From Nocardia terrae (lineage in GTDB: Bacteria > Actinomycetota > Actinomycetes > Mycobacteriales > Mycobacteriaceae), in assembly GCF_009760405.1 (NCBI RefSeq), contig NZ_WRPP01000006.1:434001-498000 (forward strand): a stretch of 64,000 bases of DNA, in the 5' to 3' direction. The position numbers and the translations under genes are program-made. The notes beneath the pieces are model-generated. The model was not told the origin of the DNA. It saw nothing but the letters and a program-made list of their open reading frames with translations, and made no database searches. Shown one piece after another: positions 1-8,297 of the stretch (within the stretch, counting starts at the first letter, position 1; every line of letters begins with the position of its first letter).

Positions 1-1144
1 CGAACGACAGATGCGCCTTGATCCGCAACGGTACGAGCGGGTCGTCGAGCCGCCGTCGCGACGAATGCCACACCGAACCATGCCATTCCAACATTCTCCG
101 GGCTTCTGCGGCTGCACGCTCGGGTGGGAGCCAGCGCAGCGCCGGGAGCGCGGCGAGATCGCGCCCGAGGTACGGATCGCGGGCTACGAGCGCGTCGAAC
201 ACGCTCTCGCGCAGGCGCGGCGGCACCACGGACAGGTCGTGCGTCGGCCGCCACGAACGGTAGCCGCCAGTCGCGATGAGCTCGACAATGGTGGATACCG
301 GCAGCGCCGGGCGGTGTGCCAGCAGCAGCTTCCGGCCGAGATCGGCGGTGTAGTGATCACTCGCGATCACCAGATCGGCGGTGCGGTCGGCGTCCTCGCG
401 AATCAGGGCTCGCAATGTTGCCGCGGGTAGGCTCCCGCACCACTGGGTCTCCCGATGTGTTTCCAGAATATCCAGCGCCCGTTCGGGTTTCAGCCGTGCT
501 GCCTCGGCGAATCCCCGTTGACAGCGTTTCCACCAGTGGTAGCCGTTCACGCCTTCGGACGCGCCGTCGATGGCGTCGAGGACCGCGCGAGGATGCCCCC
601 GGCCGATCGCACGCCATGCCGTGATCTCGTGCAGCAGTTCGGGCAGTGCGCGCGAGACGACCGCGCCCGAGCACGCCGGCAGCAGTGCCGCCGCCTCCCG
701 ATCGCCCCAGCGTGATCGAACGGTCGGCAGCAGACTGTCTGCGGCGTCGGTGCGGCCGCCGTGCCGGAGAGCGCGGTAGATGGCCCGGCGCAAGTCGGTC
801 GGTGCGTCGATCATCGCCGCCGCGATGGCCGCGTCCGACACCGGCAGCGTCCGCACCGCGCGCAGCGCCGCACGGCGCAGCGCCGGGTCCGGCCCGGCCA
901 GCACGCGCTGGATATGAATCAGATCGCGCGCGGCCATCGCCATATGCAGCGCGAGCCGCGGACCATCCGTGCCCACCGTGCTGAGCTGCGTCAACACGGA
1001 GGCGAGCTCGGAAGATCCGGCCAATCGCCGGGAGATCAGTGCCAATTCCCGCATGCGCCGGGAGTAGGGAAGAGAGTCATCGAGAGCCAGTGCACGCACC
1101 GGCGCGAAGGGGCTCAACAGCCCGGGCGGAAACCGCCCTTCCAT
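1..1144 (-). CDS. HEAT-like helical repeat protein, 3' end missing
   Basis: The minus strand is open from an ATG at 1144 to the window edge, giving 381 codons without a stop; the C-terminus lies outside. An in-frame TGA sits 18 bases upstream of the ATG, so this is the first usable start, although I see no Shine-Dalgarno sequence. The protein is Arg/Ala/Leu-rich with repeated short helical blocks (for example ALRRAALRAVRTLP) and lacks a signal peptide or membrane segment. It resembles the large HEAT-repeat proteins of unknown role common in actinobacteria. It lies 55 bases behind the kinase operon in the same direction, so it may be co-transcribed. Family call is by composition only; function unknown. 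Confidence 0.6.
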   Translation of the reverse strand, partial: MEGRFPPGLLSPFAPVRALALDDSLPYSRRMRELALISRRLAGSSELASVLTQLSTVGTDGPRLALHMAMAARDLIHIQRVLAGPDPALRRAALRAVRTLPVSDAAIAAAMIDAPTDLRRAIYRALRHGGRTDAADSLLPTVRSRWGDREAAALLPACSGAVVSRALPELLHEITAWRAIGRGHPRAVLDAIDGASEGVNGYHWWKRCQRGFAEAARLKPERALDILETHRETQWCGSLPAATLRALIREDADRTADLVIASDHYTADLGRKLLLAHRPALPVSTIVELIATGGYRSWRPTHDLSVVPPRLRESVFDALVARDPYLGRDLAALPALRWLPPERAAAEARRMLEWHGSVWHSSRRRLDDPLVPLRIKAHLSF

Positions 1145-1199
1145 GAGATGAACATGCGATCAACAGTAGCCCATGGGTCCGAGTCCTGGGAACCGCACG

Positions 1200-3179
1200 T
1201 CAGCGGGTCGACACCACCGATACCGAACCGGAGCGCGAATTGGCCACGTACAAGCAGCCGTCGGTGGACATGGCCAGGCCCGCGGGTTCCTGTTCGACGC
1301 GGATCCGATCGACGACCTTCGCGGTGGCGGTGTCGACGACCATGAGGGTGGCCGTGTCCTCGGCGGCGATGTACGCGCGGGAGCCGTCGGCGGACAGCGC
1401 GATACCCGAGAGCCGGGAACCGAGATCGATACTGCCGGTGACGGATTCGGTCGCGGTATCGATGAAGAAGGCGCTGTTGGCGGTCCAGGTCGTCACCGCG
1501 GCCCGGCGGCCGTCGGCGGACACGGCCAGGTCCCGGGTCCGCACGCCCACATCGATTTTCGTGACCGCGCCGGTCGCGGGGTGGTAGACGGAGATGTCGT
1601 TCTTCTTCTGGTTCATCAGGCTGTATTCGGCGATGATCAGATTGCCCGAGCCCGGCAGCGGGCGGATCTCACCCGGCTGATGGTCGATCGGAATACGGTC
1701 ACCGACACGGGATTTCGTGTTCGCGTCGAAGATCGAGAGGTTGTCGCCGTCCGGGACGTAGACCTGCCGGCCGTCGGGAGACACGTCCGGGCGCTTGGGG
1801 GAGTCGATCGGACCGAGGGTCCCGATCTCGTTGCCCGTCGCGCCGTCGAGGATACGGATCACCTTGCGGGCGATCGACGGTGCGTAGATGCGGCTGCCGT
1901 CGGGGGAGACGACGGCCTCCTCGAACATCGCCAGGTCGAGTTTGACGGTCCGGACGACGGCGTTGGTCGCGGTGTCGACGACCTGCACACCGCCGGGATC
2001 GAGGACGAACAAGCGGGTGCCGTCGGCCGACAGCGCCACCGAGGTCGGAACGCCGCCGACCGATATGCGGGCAGGTCGGGGTGTGGAGGTCGTCGATACG
2101 ACCGAAGACGCTGTGGCCGAGGTCTTCTCGGCACCGTGCACGGCCATGTAGGTGAGCCCGCCCGCCACCACGAGCATGACGATCGCCAGCACCGCGAGTG
2201 TGAGCAGCACCGCGTTCCGCCGGCGTGGCGCGAGCTCCGGCCGGGTTGTCTCGGCACGCACGGTCAGGTCGGCGATCTCGCGTGTGAAGACCCGGGTGCC
2301 CTCGGTCACGTCGACGGGCAGCCACCGGTCCGCCCGGGTTCGGGTCGTGCGGTTGAGGACCGCGAGCAGATCGGCCGGGTGCGGCCGGGCGGCCGGATCG
2401 ACGGAAAGGCACTGCGCCACCAGGTCACCGAGCGATCCCGGTGGCAGTCCGGACAGATCCGGTTCGCCGCGGGCCACGCGCATGAGCAGCGCGGCGGGAT
2501 CGCCGTTGCCGAACGGGCCCCGGCCGCAGGCGGCGAACATGAGCACCGAGCCCAGTGAGAACACATCGCCCGCGGGTCCCACGAACCCGCCGCGGGCTTG
2601 TTCGGGGGACATGTATCCGGGCGTGCCGATCACACCGCCGGTCACCGTGAGCGTCGACTCGTCCTCGCCCAGCGACTGCGCGATGCCGAAGTCGATGACG
2701 CGCGGCCCGTCGGCGGCGACCAGCACATTCGAGGGTTTGAGGTCCCGGTGCACCACCCGCGCCGCATGGATCGCCCGCAGCGCCTCGGCCATACCGCGGG
2801 CCAGCTCCCACAGCGAATCGACCGGCAGCGGGCCGTAGGTCGCGACCACCTGATCCAGCGCGGGCGCGGCGATGTATTCGCTCGCACTCCACGGCAGCGG
2901 GCCCGAGACGTCGGCGTCCACCACGGCGGGCGTGTGGAATCCGCCCACGGCCCGCGCCGCCGCCACCTCACGCGCGAATCGCCGCCGGAACTCCGGATTC
3001 CGGGCCAGATGCGGGTGGACCACCTTCACCGCCACCAGCCTGCGGCCCGGTGACAGGCCGAGGAACACCTCACCCATGCCGCCCGCCCCGAGCCTGCCCA
3101 GCACCCGATATCGGCCGATGGTGCGCGGATCGTCGGCGGCCGGTGGCTCGATGGGCCGGGGCAGTGACGGCGCGTTCAT
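1200..3179 (-). CDS. Transmembrane serine/threonine protein kinase with extracellular YVTN-type beta-propeller
   Basis: 659 residues. The N-terminal kinase domain (about 22-280) is complete: glycine loop GAGGMGEV from residue 31, ATP-binding Lys52 in VAVK, catalytic HRDLKPSN at 144-151, DFG at 163-165, and the GTPGYMSPE activation segment. A single membrane helix follows at about 322-343, then an extracellular C-terminal part built of repeats of the VVDTAT..VV.TI and LSADGSRAYIA type, i.e. a YVTN/NHL-like beta-propeller. It is a PASTA-less PknB-like kinase whose outer domain probably senses a ligand or cell-wall component. Its ATG overlaps the stop of the upstream kinase by 4 bases (ATGA), so it is the last gene of a coupled four-gene operon. 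Substrates unknown. Confidence 0.92.
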   Translation of the reverse strand: MNAPSLPRPIEPPAADDPRTIGRYRVLGRLGAGGMGEVFLGLSPGRRLVAVKVVHPHLARNPEFRRRFAREVAAARAVGGFHTPAVVDADVSGPLPWSASEYIAAPALDQVVATYGPLPVDSLWELARGMAEALRAIHAARVVHRDLKPSNVLVAADGPRVIDFGIAQSLGEDESTLTVTGGVIGTPGYMSPEQARGGFVGPAGDVFSLGSVLMFAACGRGPFGNGDPAALLMRVARGEPDLSGLPPGSLGDLVAQCLSVDPAARPHPADLLAVLNRTTRTRADRWLPVDVTEGTRVFTREIADLTVRAETTRPELAPRRRNAVLLTLAVLAIVMLVVAGGLTYMAVHGAEKTSATASSVVSTTSTPRPARISVGGVPTSVALSADGTRLFVLDPGGVQVVDTATNAVVRTVKLDLAMFEEAVVSPDGSRIYAPSIARKVIRILDGATGNEIGTLGPIDSPKRPDVSPDGRQVYVPDGDNLSIFDANTKSRVGDRIPIDHQPGEIRPLPGSGNLIIAEYSLMNQKKNDISVYHPATGAVTKIDVGVRTRDLAVSADGRRAAVTTWTANSAFFIDTATESVTGSIDLGSRLSGIALSADGSRAYIAAEDTATLMVVDTATAKVVDRIRVEQEPAGLAMSTDGCLYVANSRSGSVSVVSTR

Positions 3180-5161
3180 GCGTTGACCGCGTAGACGTTT
3201 CGGTCGTCACAGCACAGGAACACCGTTCCCGAGCCGTAGGCGACCCGGCCGAGCTTGTCCGGGGCTTCGAAGCTCCAGCGTCGTTCTCCGCTGCCGCTGT
3301 CGAGCGCGTGCAGGACCTTGGCCTCGAGGAGATAGACGGAGTCGGTGCCCGCCGCGATCGCCGCCGTCAGCGGCTGCTCGGCGCGATACAACCAGCGCAC
3401 GGTGCCGTCCGCCGCGTCGAAGCCGTAGGCGCGCTCGTAGTCCACCATGAACACCGTGCCGCCGCGCACGGCGATCGCCGAGCCGGTGTAGTGGTCGAAC
3501 TTCCATTTCTCGGTACCGGTGGCGAGATCGTATGCGCGGAAGGCGGATCCGGCCGCGATGAACAGGGTGCCGCCCGCGATGACCGGTGACTCCAGCTTGG
3601 AGAAATCAAGTTTCGCATCGCCGGCCCGCCAGCGCTGGGCGCCGGTCGCGGCGTCGAGGACGCACAGCTGGGCGCCCCCGGTCACGGTGGTGACCACGCC
3701 GCCGGCAGCGCACAGGTGCGGGACGGAGAGCGTGTCCCCTTCGAGGGCGCTCCAGCGCTGAACGCCGGTGGCGGCATCGAAGGCGGCAATTCCGTTGCCG
3801 TGCAACGACGACAGCGCACCGAAGACCAGCGCGCCGTCCGTCGCGACCGCGCCGCCGATATCGGCGTTGCTCCACAATTGGGCGCCTGTGGTCGCGTCGA
3901 AGGCGAACAGTCCACTCGTGTTGGAGGCGAACACCTTTCCGCCGGACACCACCGGTCCGTTCGAAAGCTCCCGTTGCATAGGGGCTTTCCATCGCGTCGA
4001 ACCCGATGCGATGTCCAGGGTGTACATCGACCCGTCGATGCTTCCGACATGGATCGAATTCGCGCCCACCGCGATCGGGTCGAGCACGAAGTCGGTGCCG
4101 ACGAAGGCTCCGATATCGCTCTTCCATCGCAGCGTGCTTCCCGGAGTCGGGTGTGCCGCAGGATCTTTGGAGCGAAGTCCTTTCATGATCAATGTGCCCG
4201 CGCCGAAGGACCCCGCCAGCACGGCCGCCGCGCCGACCGCGGCCGCTCCCACCACCTTGCGGCGGCTCACCCCGCGCGCCGGTTCCAGCGGCTCGACCGC
4301 GGGCGGTGCCGCCACCGCCCGCAGCATCGGTGGTGGCAGCCAGTCCTTCGTGCTCGGGTCGTGCCGGTGGTCGGCCAGCGCGGTCAGCAGGTCCGCGGTG
4401 CGCGGACGGGAGTCGGGGTCCTTGTGCAGGCAGGCCGTGATGATCCGATACAGCCTGCCCTCGCGCAGGCCGCTGAGATCGGGTTTGTCGTGCGCCACCC
4501 GCATCATGATCAGCGCGGAGGTCTTGTCCTCGAATGGACCGTGCCCGGTGGCCGCGAAGGTGAGGACCGAGCCGAGGGAGAAGACGTCGCCCGCGGGACC
4601 GATCTCGCCGTCGAGCACATGCTCGGGCGACATGTAGCCGGGCGTGCCGATGATCGAGCCGGTCGCCGTCACCGACTGGGTCTCGGCGACGAGCTTGGCA
4701 ATGCCGAAATCGATGACGCGCGGCCCGGATTCGGTCAACAGCACATTGCCCGGCGTGAGATCCCGATGGGTGACGCCCGCGGCGTGGATGGCGATGAGCG
4801 CCTCGACGATGCCCGCCGCCAGTTCCTCGGCCGATGCCTCGGGCAGCGGCCCGAAATCGGTCACCACCTGCTTCAACGACTGTCCCGCAATGAAATCGGT
4901 GGCCAGCCAGGGCTGGGCCGCCTCCCAATCGGCGTCGACGACCGCGGCCGTGTAGAAGCCGCCGACCGCCTGTGCCGCCTGGATCTCGCGGGCGAAACGA
5001 GCGCGAAAGACATTGTCCCGGGCCAGATGCCGGTGCACCACCTTGAGCGCGACCCGCCTCCCGCCCGGCGACTCGCCGAGCAGCACCTCGCCCATACCGC
5101 CGGAGCCCAGCCGGCCGATCACCCGGTAGGCGCCGATGGTCCGTGGCGGGTCGGTGCTCAC
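3176..5161 (-). CDS. Serine/threonine protein kinase with C-terminal PQQ-like propeller
   Basis: 661 residues from a GTG start at 5161, chosen because the protein then begins STDPPRTIGAYRV like its neighbour kinase and because the GTG overlaps the upstream stop by 4 bases (GTGA). Kinase motifs are intact: glycine loop GSGGMGEV from residue 19, Lys40, HRD at 132-134, DFG at 151-153, GTPGYMSPE. The usual Lys of HRDLKPxN is Thr here (HRDLTPGN). A hydrophobic segment at about 303-325 is preceded by SRRK, which resembles a twin-arginine signal. The C-terminal half has repeated blocks such as LDAATGAQRWRAG and FDAADGTVRWLY, typical of PQQ/Pyrrolo-quinoline-type beta-propellers. Probable membrane sensor kinase; ligand unknown. 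Confidence 0.9.
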   Translation of the reverse strand: MSTDPPRTIGAYRVIGRLGSGGMGEVLLGESPGGRRVALKVVHRHLARDNVFRARFAREIQAAQAVGGFYTAAVVDADWEAAQPWLATDFIAGQSLKQVVTDFGPLPEASAEELAAGIVEALIAIHAAGVTHRDLTPGNVLLTESGPRVIDFGIAKLVAETQSVTATGSIIGTPGYMSPEHVLDGEIGPAGDVFSLGSVLTFAATGHGPFEDKTSALIMMRVAHDKPDLSGLREGRLYRIITACLHKDPDSRPRTADLLTALADHRHDPSTKDWLPPPMLRAVAAPPAVEPLEPARGVSRRKVVGAAAVGAAAVLAGSFGAGTLIMKGLRSKDPAAHPTPGSTLRWKSDIGAFVGTDFVLDPIAVGANSIHVGSIDGSMYTLDIASGSTRWKAPMQRELSNGPVVSGGKVFASNTSGLFAFDATTGAQLWSNADIGGAVATDGALVFGALSSLHGNGIAAFDAATGVQRWSALEGDTLSVPHLCAAGGVVTTVTGGAQLCVLDAATGAQRWRAGDAKLDFSKLESPVIAGGTLFIAAGSAFRAYDLATGTEKWKFDHYTGSAIAVRGGTVFMVDYERAYGFDAADGTVRWLYRAEQPLTAAIAAGTDSVYLLEAKVLHALDSGSGERRWSFEAPDKLGRVAYGSGTVFLCCDDRNVYAVNA

Positions 5162-5823
5162 CGAAGCCGATCCAGCATGGTGTGCGCCTGGTCCTCGGCG
5201 GCCTTGCGCACCTCCTCGCGGGTGGTGTGCAAGCCGCTGCCGGTCACCTTGAAAGTGATGCGCAGGGAGAGGTTCTCGTCGATCGCCTCGACCACCGCCG
5301 TGAGATAGGTGCTCGTCGCATTGCCTCGGTCCTCGACCGTGAAATACGCGGAGCTGCCGAGGCCGGAGATCGCGCCCGAGGTCGTATCCGCGGGCGGCGT
5401 CTGGATGGCGCTGGTCTTCGACTCCTCGAAGATCTCCGGATCCTCGGTCGCCTCGTAACTGGCCTGCCCGGTCAGTGCGCCGTTGTCGAGATCGGCCACG
5501 CACTCCAGGCTGCCGGTGGTGCCCGCGTCGGTCTCCTGGTGGACGGGTGTACCGGTGACGGGGAAGCCGAGCTTCGCGGTCGCGGAGAAGTCCAGCGCGT
5601 CACAGGAATTGGCGACCTTGCCCGGCTTGTATTTGCCCGGCGTGGGCCGGAGCGGTCCACCCGGCTGATAGGTGGTGGTCGTGCCCGCGGCGCTGCTGTC
5701 GTCCTTGCCGCCGGAGAGCACCACCACCGCGGACACCACGGTCGCCACGAGCAGCACCGCGCACACCGCCGCGACCAGCCACGGCAGCCGATTCCGCGAG
5801 GAGACCGGGGGCCGAACCGTCAC
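5158..5823 (-). CDS. Single-pass membrane protein with DUF3558-like outer domain
   Basis: 221 residues from a GTG at 5823 that overlaps the previous stop (GTGA). Residues about 12-35 form one membrane helix (LPWLVAAVCAVLLVATVVSA), followed by a Ser/Thr/Gly/Pro linker and an outer domain beginning CDALDFSATAKLG. That domain matches the outer domain of the neighbouring kinase-like protein block by block: CDALDF against CALLDW, SLECVADLDNGA against SLECLPMSENGF, and AEDQAHTMLDRLR against AEICQTQAKVVLGRLK. The pattern recalls the DUF3558 lipoprotein family of mycolata, but this is a visual resemblance. Two or three Cys may form a disulfide. It has no enzymatic motif and may be a co-sensor of the kinases encoded on either side. 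Confidence 0.75.
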   Translation of the reverse strand: MTVRPPVSSRNRLPWLVAAVCAVLLVATVVSAVVVLSGGKDDSSAAGTTTTYQPGGPLRPTPGKYKPGKVANSCDALDFSATAKLGFPVTGTPVHQETDAGTTGSLECVADLDNGALTGQASYEATEDPEIFEESKTSAIQTPPADTTSGAISGLGSSAYFTVEDRGNATSTYLTAVVEAIDENLSLRITFKVTGSGLHTTREEVRKAAEDQAHTMLDRLR

Positions 5824-7064
5824 TTCAGCCTCCCGAGCACGACCTTGGCCTGCGTCTGGCAGATCTCGGCCAGCTTGTCGCGACCGGTGCCGTTGTCCTC
5901 GGACAGATTGACGTCGACGATGGCCACCACATTCGATGTCAGGAACCCGAGGGTGCAGCCGATCTCCTGGGTATTGCCCTTGTTCGGTTCGTGAATGACC
6001 TGATAGGCGTCCTCGCCGATGCCGGGCACCTTGGCGGTGGTCACGCCGGAGCCGGTGGTGCCGAGTCCATCCGACCGGTGACCGTCGTACAGCTGGTGCA
6101 CCATGTCCATCTTGTCGGAGACCTCGATGTGCAGCATTGCGAAGCCGTTCTCGCTCATCGGGAGGCATTCCAGCGAATCGGCGACCGTCGGCATCTCGAG
6201 CTTGTCGCCCTGGGGAGTGTTGATGGTCTTGCCGATGTACTTCTCCAGGGTGGGCCAGTCCAGCAGGGCGCAGGCGTCGCCGATGCTCGCGGCGGTGTAC
6301 TTGACCGCCGGAGCGGCCTTTCCGCTCGTGGGTTCGGCGCCGCCACCGGCCTTGCCGGAGTCACCGCGAGTGGCGACCACGACGCCGACGGTGGCGAGAA
6401 TCGCCACGATCAGGACCGCGCACGCGGCGGCGAGGATCCACGGTAGTCGGCTTCGCGAATCCGGCTGTGCCACAGGCTGTCCCGGGGCGACCGGGACGGT
6501 TGGGCCGGGCGGAATCCGTTGCGTAACCGAATCGGGGATCGGCGGTGGCGGGACGCGATCCCGCACGAGCGGCGCGGCCTCGGCGAGCGACCGGGCGAGA
6601 TCGGCCGCACCGGGTCTGCGGCTCGCATCGTCGGATAGACAGTCGCCCAGCGCCATTCGCAATCCGAACGGCAGCGCATCCCATCCGCCGTCGCGGGGCG
6701 GGCGGCCGGTGGCGGCGAAAACCAGTACCGCCGCGAGCGCATACACATCGTCGGCGGGCCCGGTCGCGGGCTGTGCGGACGGCCGGGGGTTTCCCAGCCG
6801 CGGCCCCTCCGGATACACCAGCACCGTTTCCGGCCGCAGATCCCCGAACACCTGCCGTAGCGCGTGGATTGCTGCCAGCGCCTCCGCCAGTCGGGTACCC
6901 ACGGCGCGCACCGTGGGCTCCGGCATCGGGCCGTATTCCGCGATCAGCCGGGCCAAGGTCGGTTCGCTCGCGCCGCCACTCGGCGGTTCGGGCGTCTGTG
7001 TCACGTCATCCGGGCTCACGGACGGCGGCCGACCCTCGTTCTCGGCGTTCTCACTTCCTGTCAT
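5820..7064 (-). CDS. Kinase-like membrane protein: C-lobe pseudokinase with outer sensor domain
   Basis: 414 residues from the ATG at 7064, which has a GGAGG 8 bases upstream; a TTG two codons earlier is less likely. Residues about 35-165 align with the C-lobe of the two kinases downstream, but no N-lobe, glycine loop or ATP-binding Lys is present. The HRD motif reads FGD (73-75), the Mg-binding Asn is Thr80, and DFG is replaced by NPR (92-94). ADDVYALAAVLVFAATG keeps the structural D-x-x-S/A-L helix. A Pro-rich linker, a membrane helix (about 208-231) and a DUF3558-like outer domain follow. It is first in the operon and should be catalytically inactive, perhaps a scaffold or regulator for the two active kinases. 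Confidence 0.82.
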   Translation of the reverse strand: MTGSENAENEGRPPSVSPDDVTQTPEPPSGGASEPTLARLIAEYGPMPEPTVRAVGTRLAEALAAIHALRQVFGDLRPETVLVYPEGPRLGNPRPSAQPATGPADDVYALAAVLVFAATGRPPRDGGWDALPFGLRMALGDCLSDDASRRPGAADLARSLAEAAPLVRDRVPPPPIPDSVTQRIPPGPTVPVAPGQPVAQPDSRSRLPWILAAACAVLIVAILATVGVVVATRGDSGKAGGGAEPTSGKAAPAVKYTAASIGDACALLDWPTLEKYIGKTINTPQGDKLEMPTVADSLECLPMSENGFAMLHIEVSDKMDMVHQLYDGHRSDGLGTTGSGVTTAKVPGIGEDAYQVIHEPNKGNTQEIGCTLGFLTSNVVAIVDVNLSEDNGTGRDKLAEICQTQAKVVLGRLK

Positions 7065-7127
7065 GGTCAAGTCCTCCCTCCTGACCGCGCAGTTCAGCGC
7101 CGGGCCACCGTACCGCGATTGCCCGAT

Positions 7128-8297
7128 TCAGGCAGTGGAGATGGCCTGATCGGCTCCGTTCTCGCGCTCGCCAGGAGTTAGCCCACCCCGGTGCCCCGAG
7201 TTGCCCCTCCGGGTCCAGACCGCTGCGACGCAGGCGATCGCGACGGCGAAGCAGGCGAGGGTGTACCAGAGATTGCCGACGGGATCGCCGTTGCGGGTGA
7301 GGCCATTGGTGGCGTCCAGGAAATCCGGCAGGGCGGCGGCCCACAGGATGGCGAACACCACGAGGTAGGCCGCGCTGTAGACCTGGACGAACTTGTTCGT
7401 GTAGACGGATTCGGGCGCTTCCCGCCGCAGGCGGGTCCACTGCCGGTACAGGATCGGGATCGCGACCACGGTCACGGCGACCAGTTCGAGGGCGTAGACG
7501 ACGCCGCGAACGGTAGTGCCGGCCATGCCGAGGACGGTCGCCGGGAGCGGGAGGATGAAAGTGCCCAGGGAAGCGAGCAGGCCGATGACGACGGTGCGCC
7601 AGGTCAATTCGAATCCCGGCATGTGGATGCCCCGGTCGGCGCGGCGGCCGACGAAGCGGTAGACGCAGTAGGCCAGCGACATCGGCCACAGGGCGGCGAA
7701 GACGACCACGCTGGGCAGCGGGACCGAGTCGAACATGGGCTGGTTCAGGGGGTTCGAGGTCGTCCATTCCCACCAGCGCAGCTGGGGGCCGAGGTGGTCG
7801 AAGATCTCGTAGAAGGCGTGGTGGACGAAACCGACGCAGGTCGCGCCGGCCAGGGCGCCGTAACGGCCGAAAATGCCCAGCATGCGCACGATTTCGTAGG
7901 CGAGCGTGGCCATGAACGGGTAGATCGCCACGATGTAGAGGGGCAGGCGGCCCCACAGGAAGTCCACCGTGAAGACGTTGTGGGCGAACATGGTGTCCAC
8001 GTGGCCCGAAATGCCGAACGCGGCAGGGAAATACAATGGCGGCTCGATGACGAACAGGTAGGCGGTCGCACCGAACCAGAGCACCAGGTTGGTCGGATCG
8101 CCGTGGCGGCGCAGGCGGACCACGGCCAGCACCAGGGCCAGTACCGAGCCGAGGATGACCGTCGTCTCGAGGACCGGCAGCGTCCAATTCTCCAGTGCGA
8201 AAGGGTTTCTCACCTCGACCAGGCCGCCCGCGGTGTCGCACGAGAACCCGAGCGAGTGGGCGAGCTGGTCGAAGGTGGTGGCGCAATGGTCGGCCAT
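7128..8297 (-). CDS. Multi-pass integral membrane protein of unknown function
   Basis: 389 residues from the ATG at 8297, whose codon overlaps the stop of the upstream hydrolase (ATGA) and has GAGAAG upstream. About nine to ten hydrophobic helices span residues 35-380, for example TTVILGSVLALVLAVVRL and VVIGLLASLGTFILPLPAT. A His/Trp/aromatic-rich central part (HHAFYEIFDHLGPQLRWWEW) lies between helices. I do not recognise the family. The coupling to a putative di-metal hydrolase and a divergent TetR regulator suggests a small regulated module for lipid or hydrophobic-compound metabolism; that is inference from context. Confidence 0.8.
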   Translation of the reverse strand: MADHCATTFDQLAHSLGFSCDTAGGLVEVRNPFALENWTLPVLETTVILGSVLALVLAVVRLRRHGDPTNLVLWFGATAYLFVIEPPLYFPAAFGISGHVDTMFAHNVFTVDFLWGRLPLYIVAIYPFMATLAYEIVRMLGIFGRYGALAGATCVGFVHHAFYEIFDHLGPQLRWWEWTTSNPLNQPMFDSVPLPSVVVFAALWPMSLAYCVYRFVGRRADRGIHMPGFELTWRTVVIGLLASLGTFILPLPATVLGMAGTTVRGVVYALELVAVTVVAIPILYRQWTRLRREAPESVYTNKFVQVYSAAYLVVFAILWAAALPDFLDATNGLTRNGDPVGNLWYTLACFAVAIACVAAVWTRRGNSGHRGGLTPGERENGADQAISTA

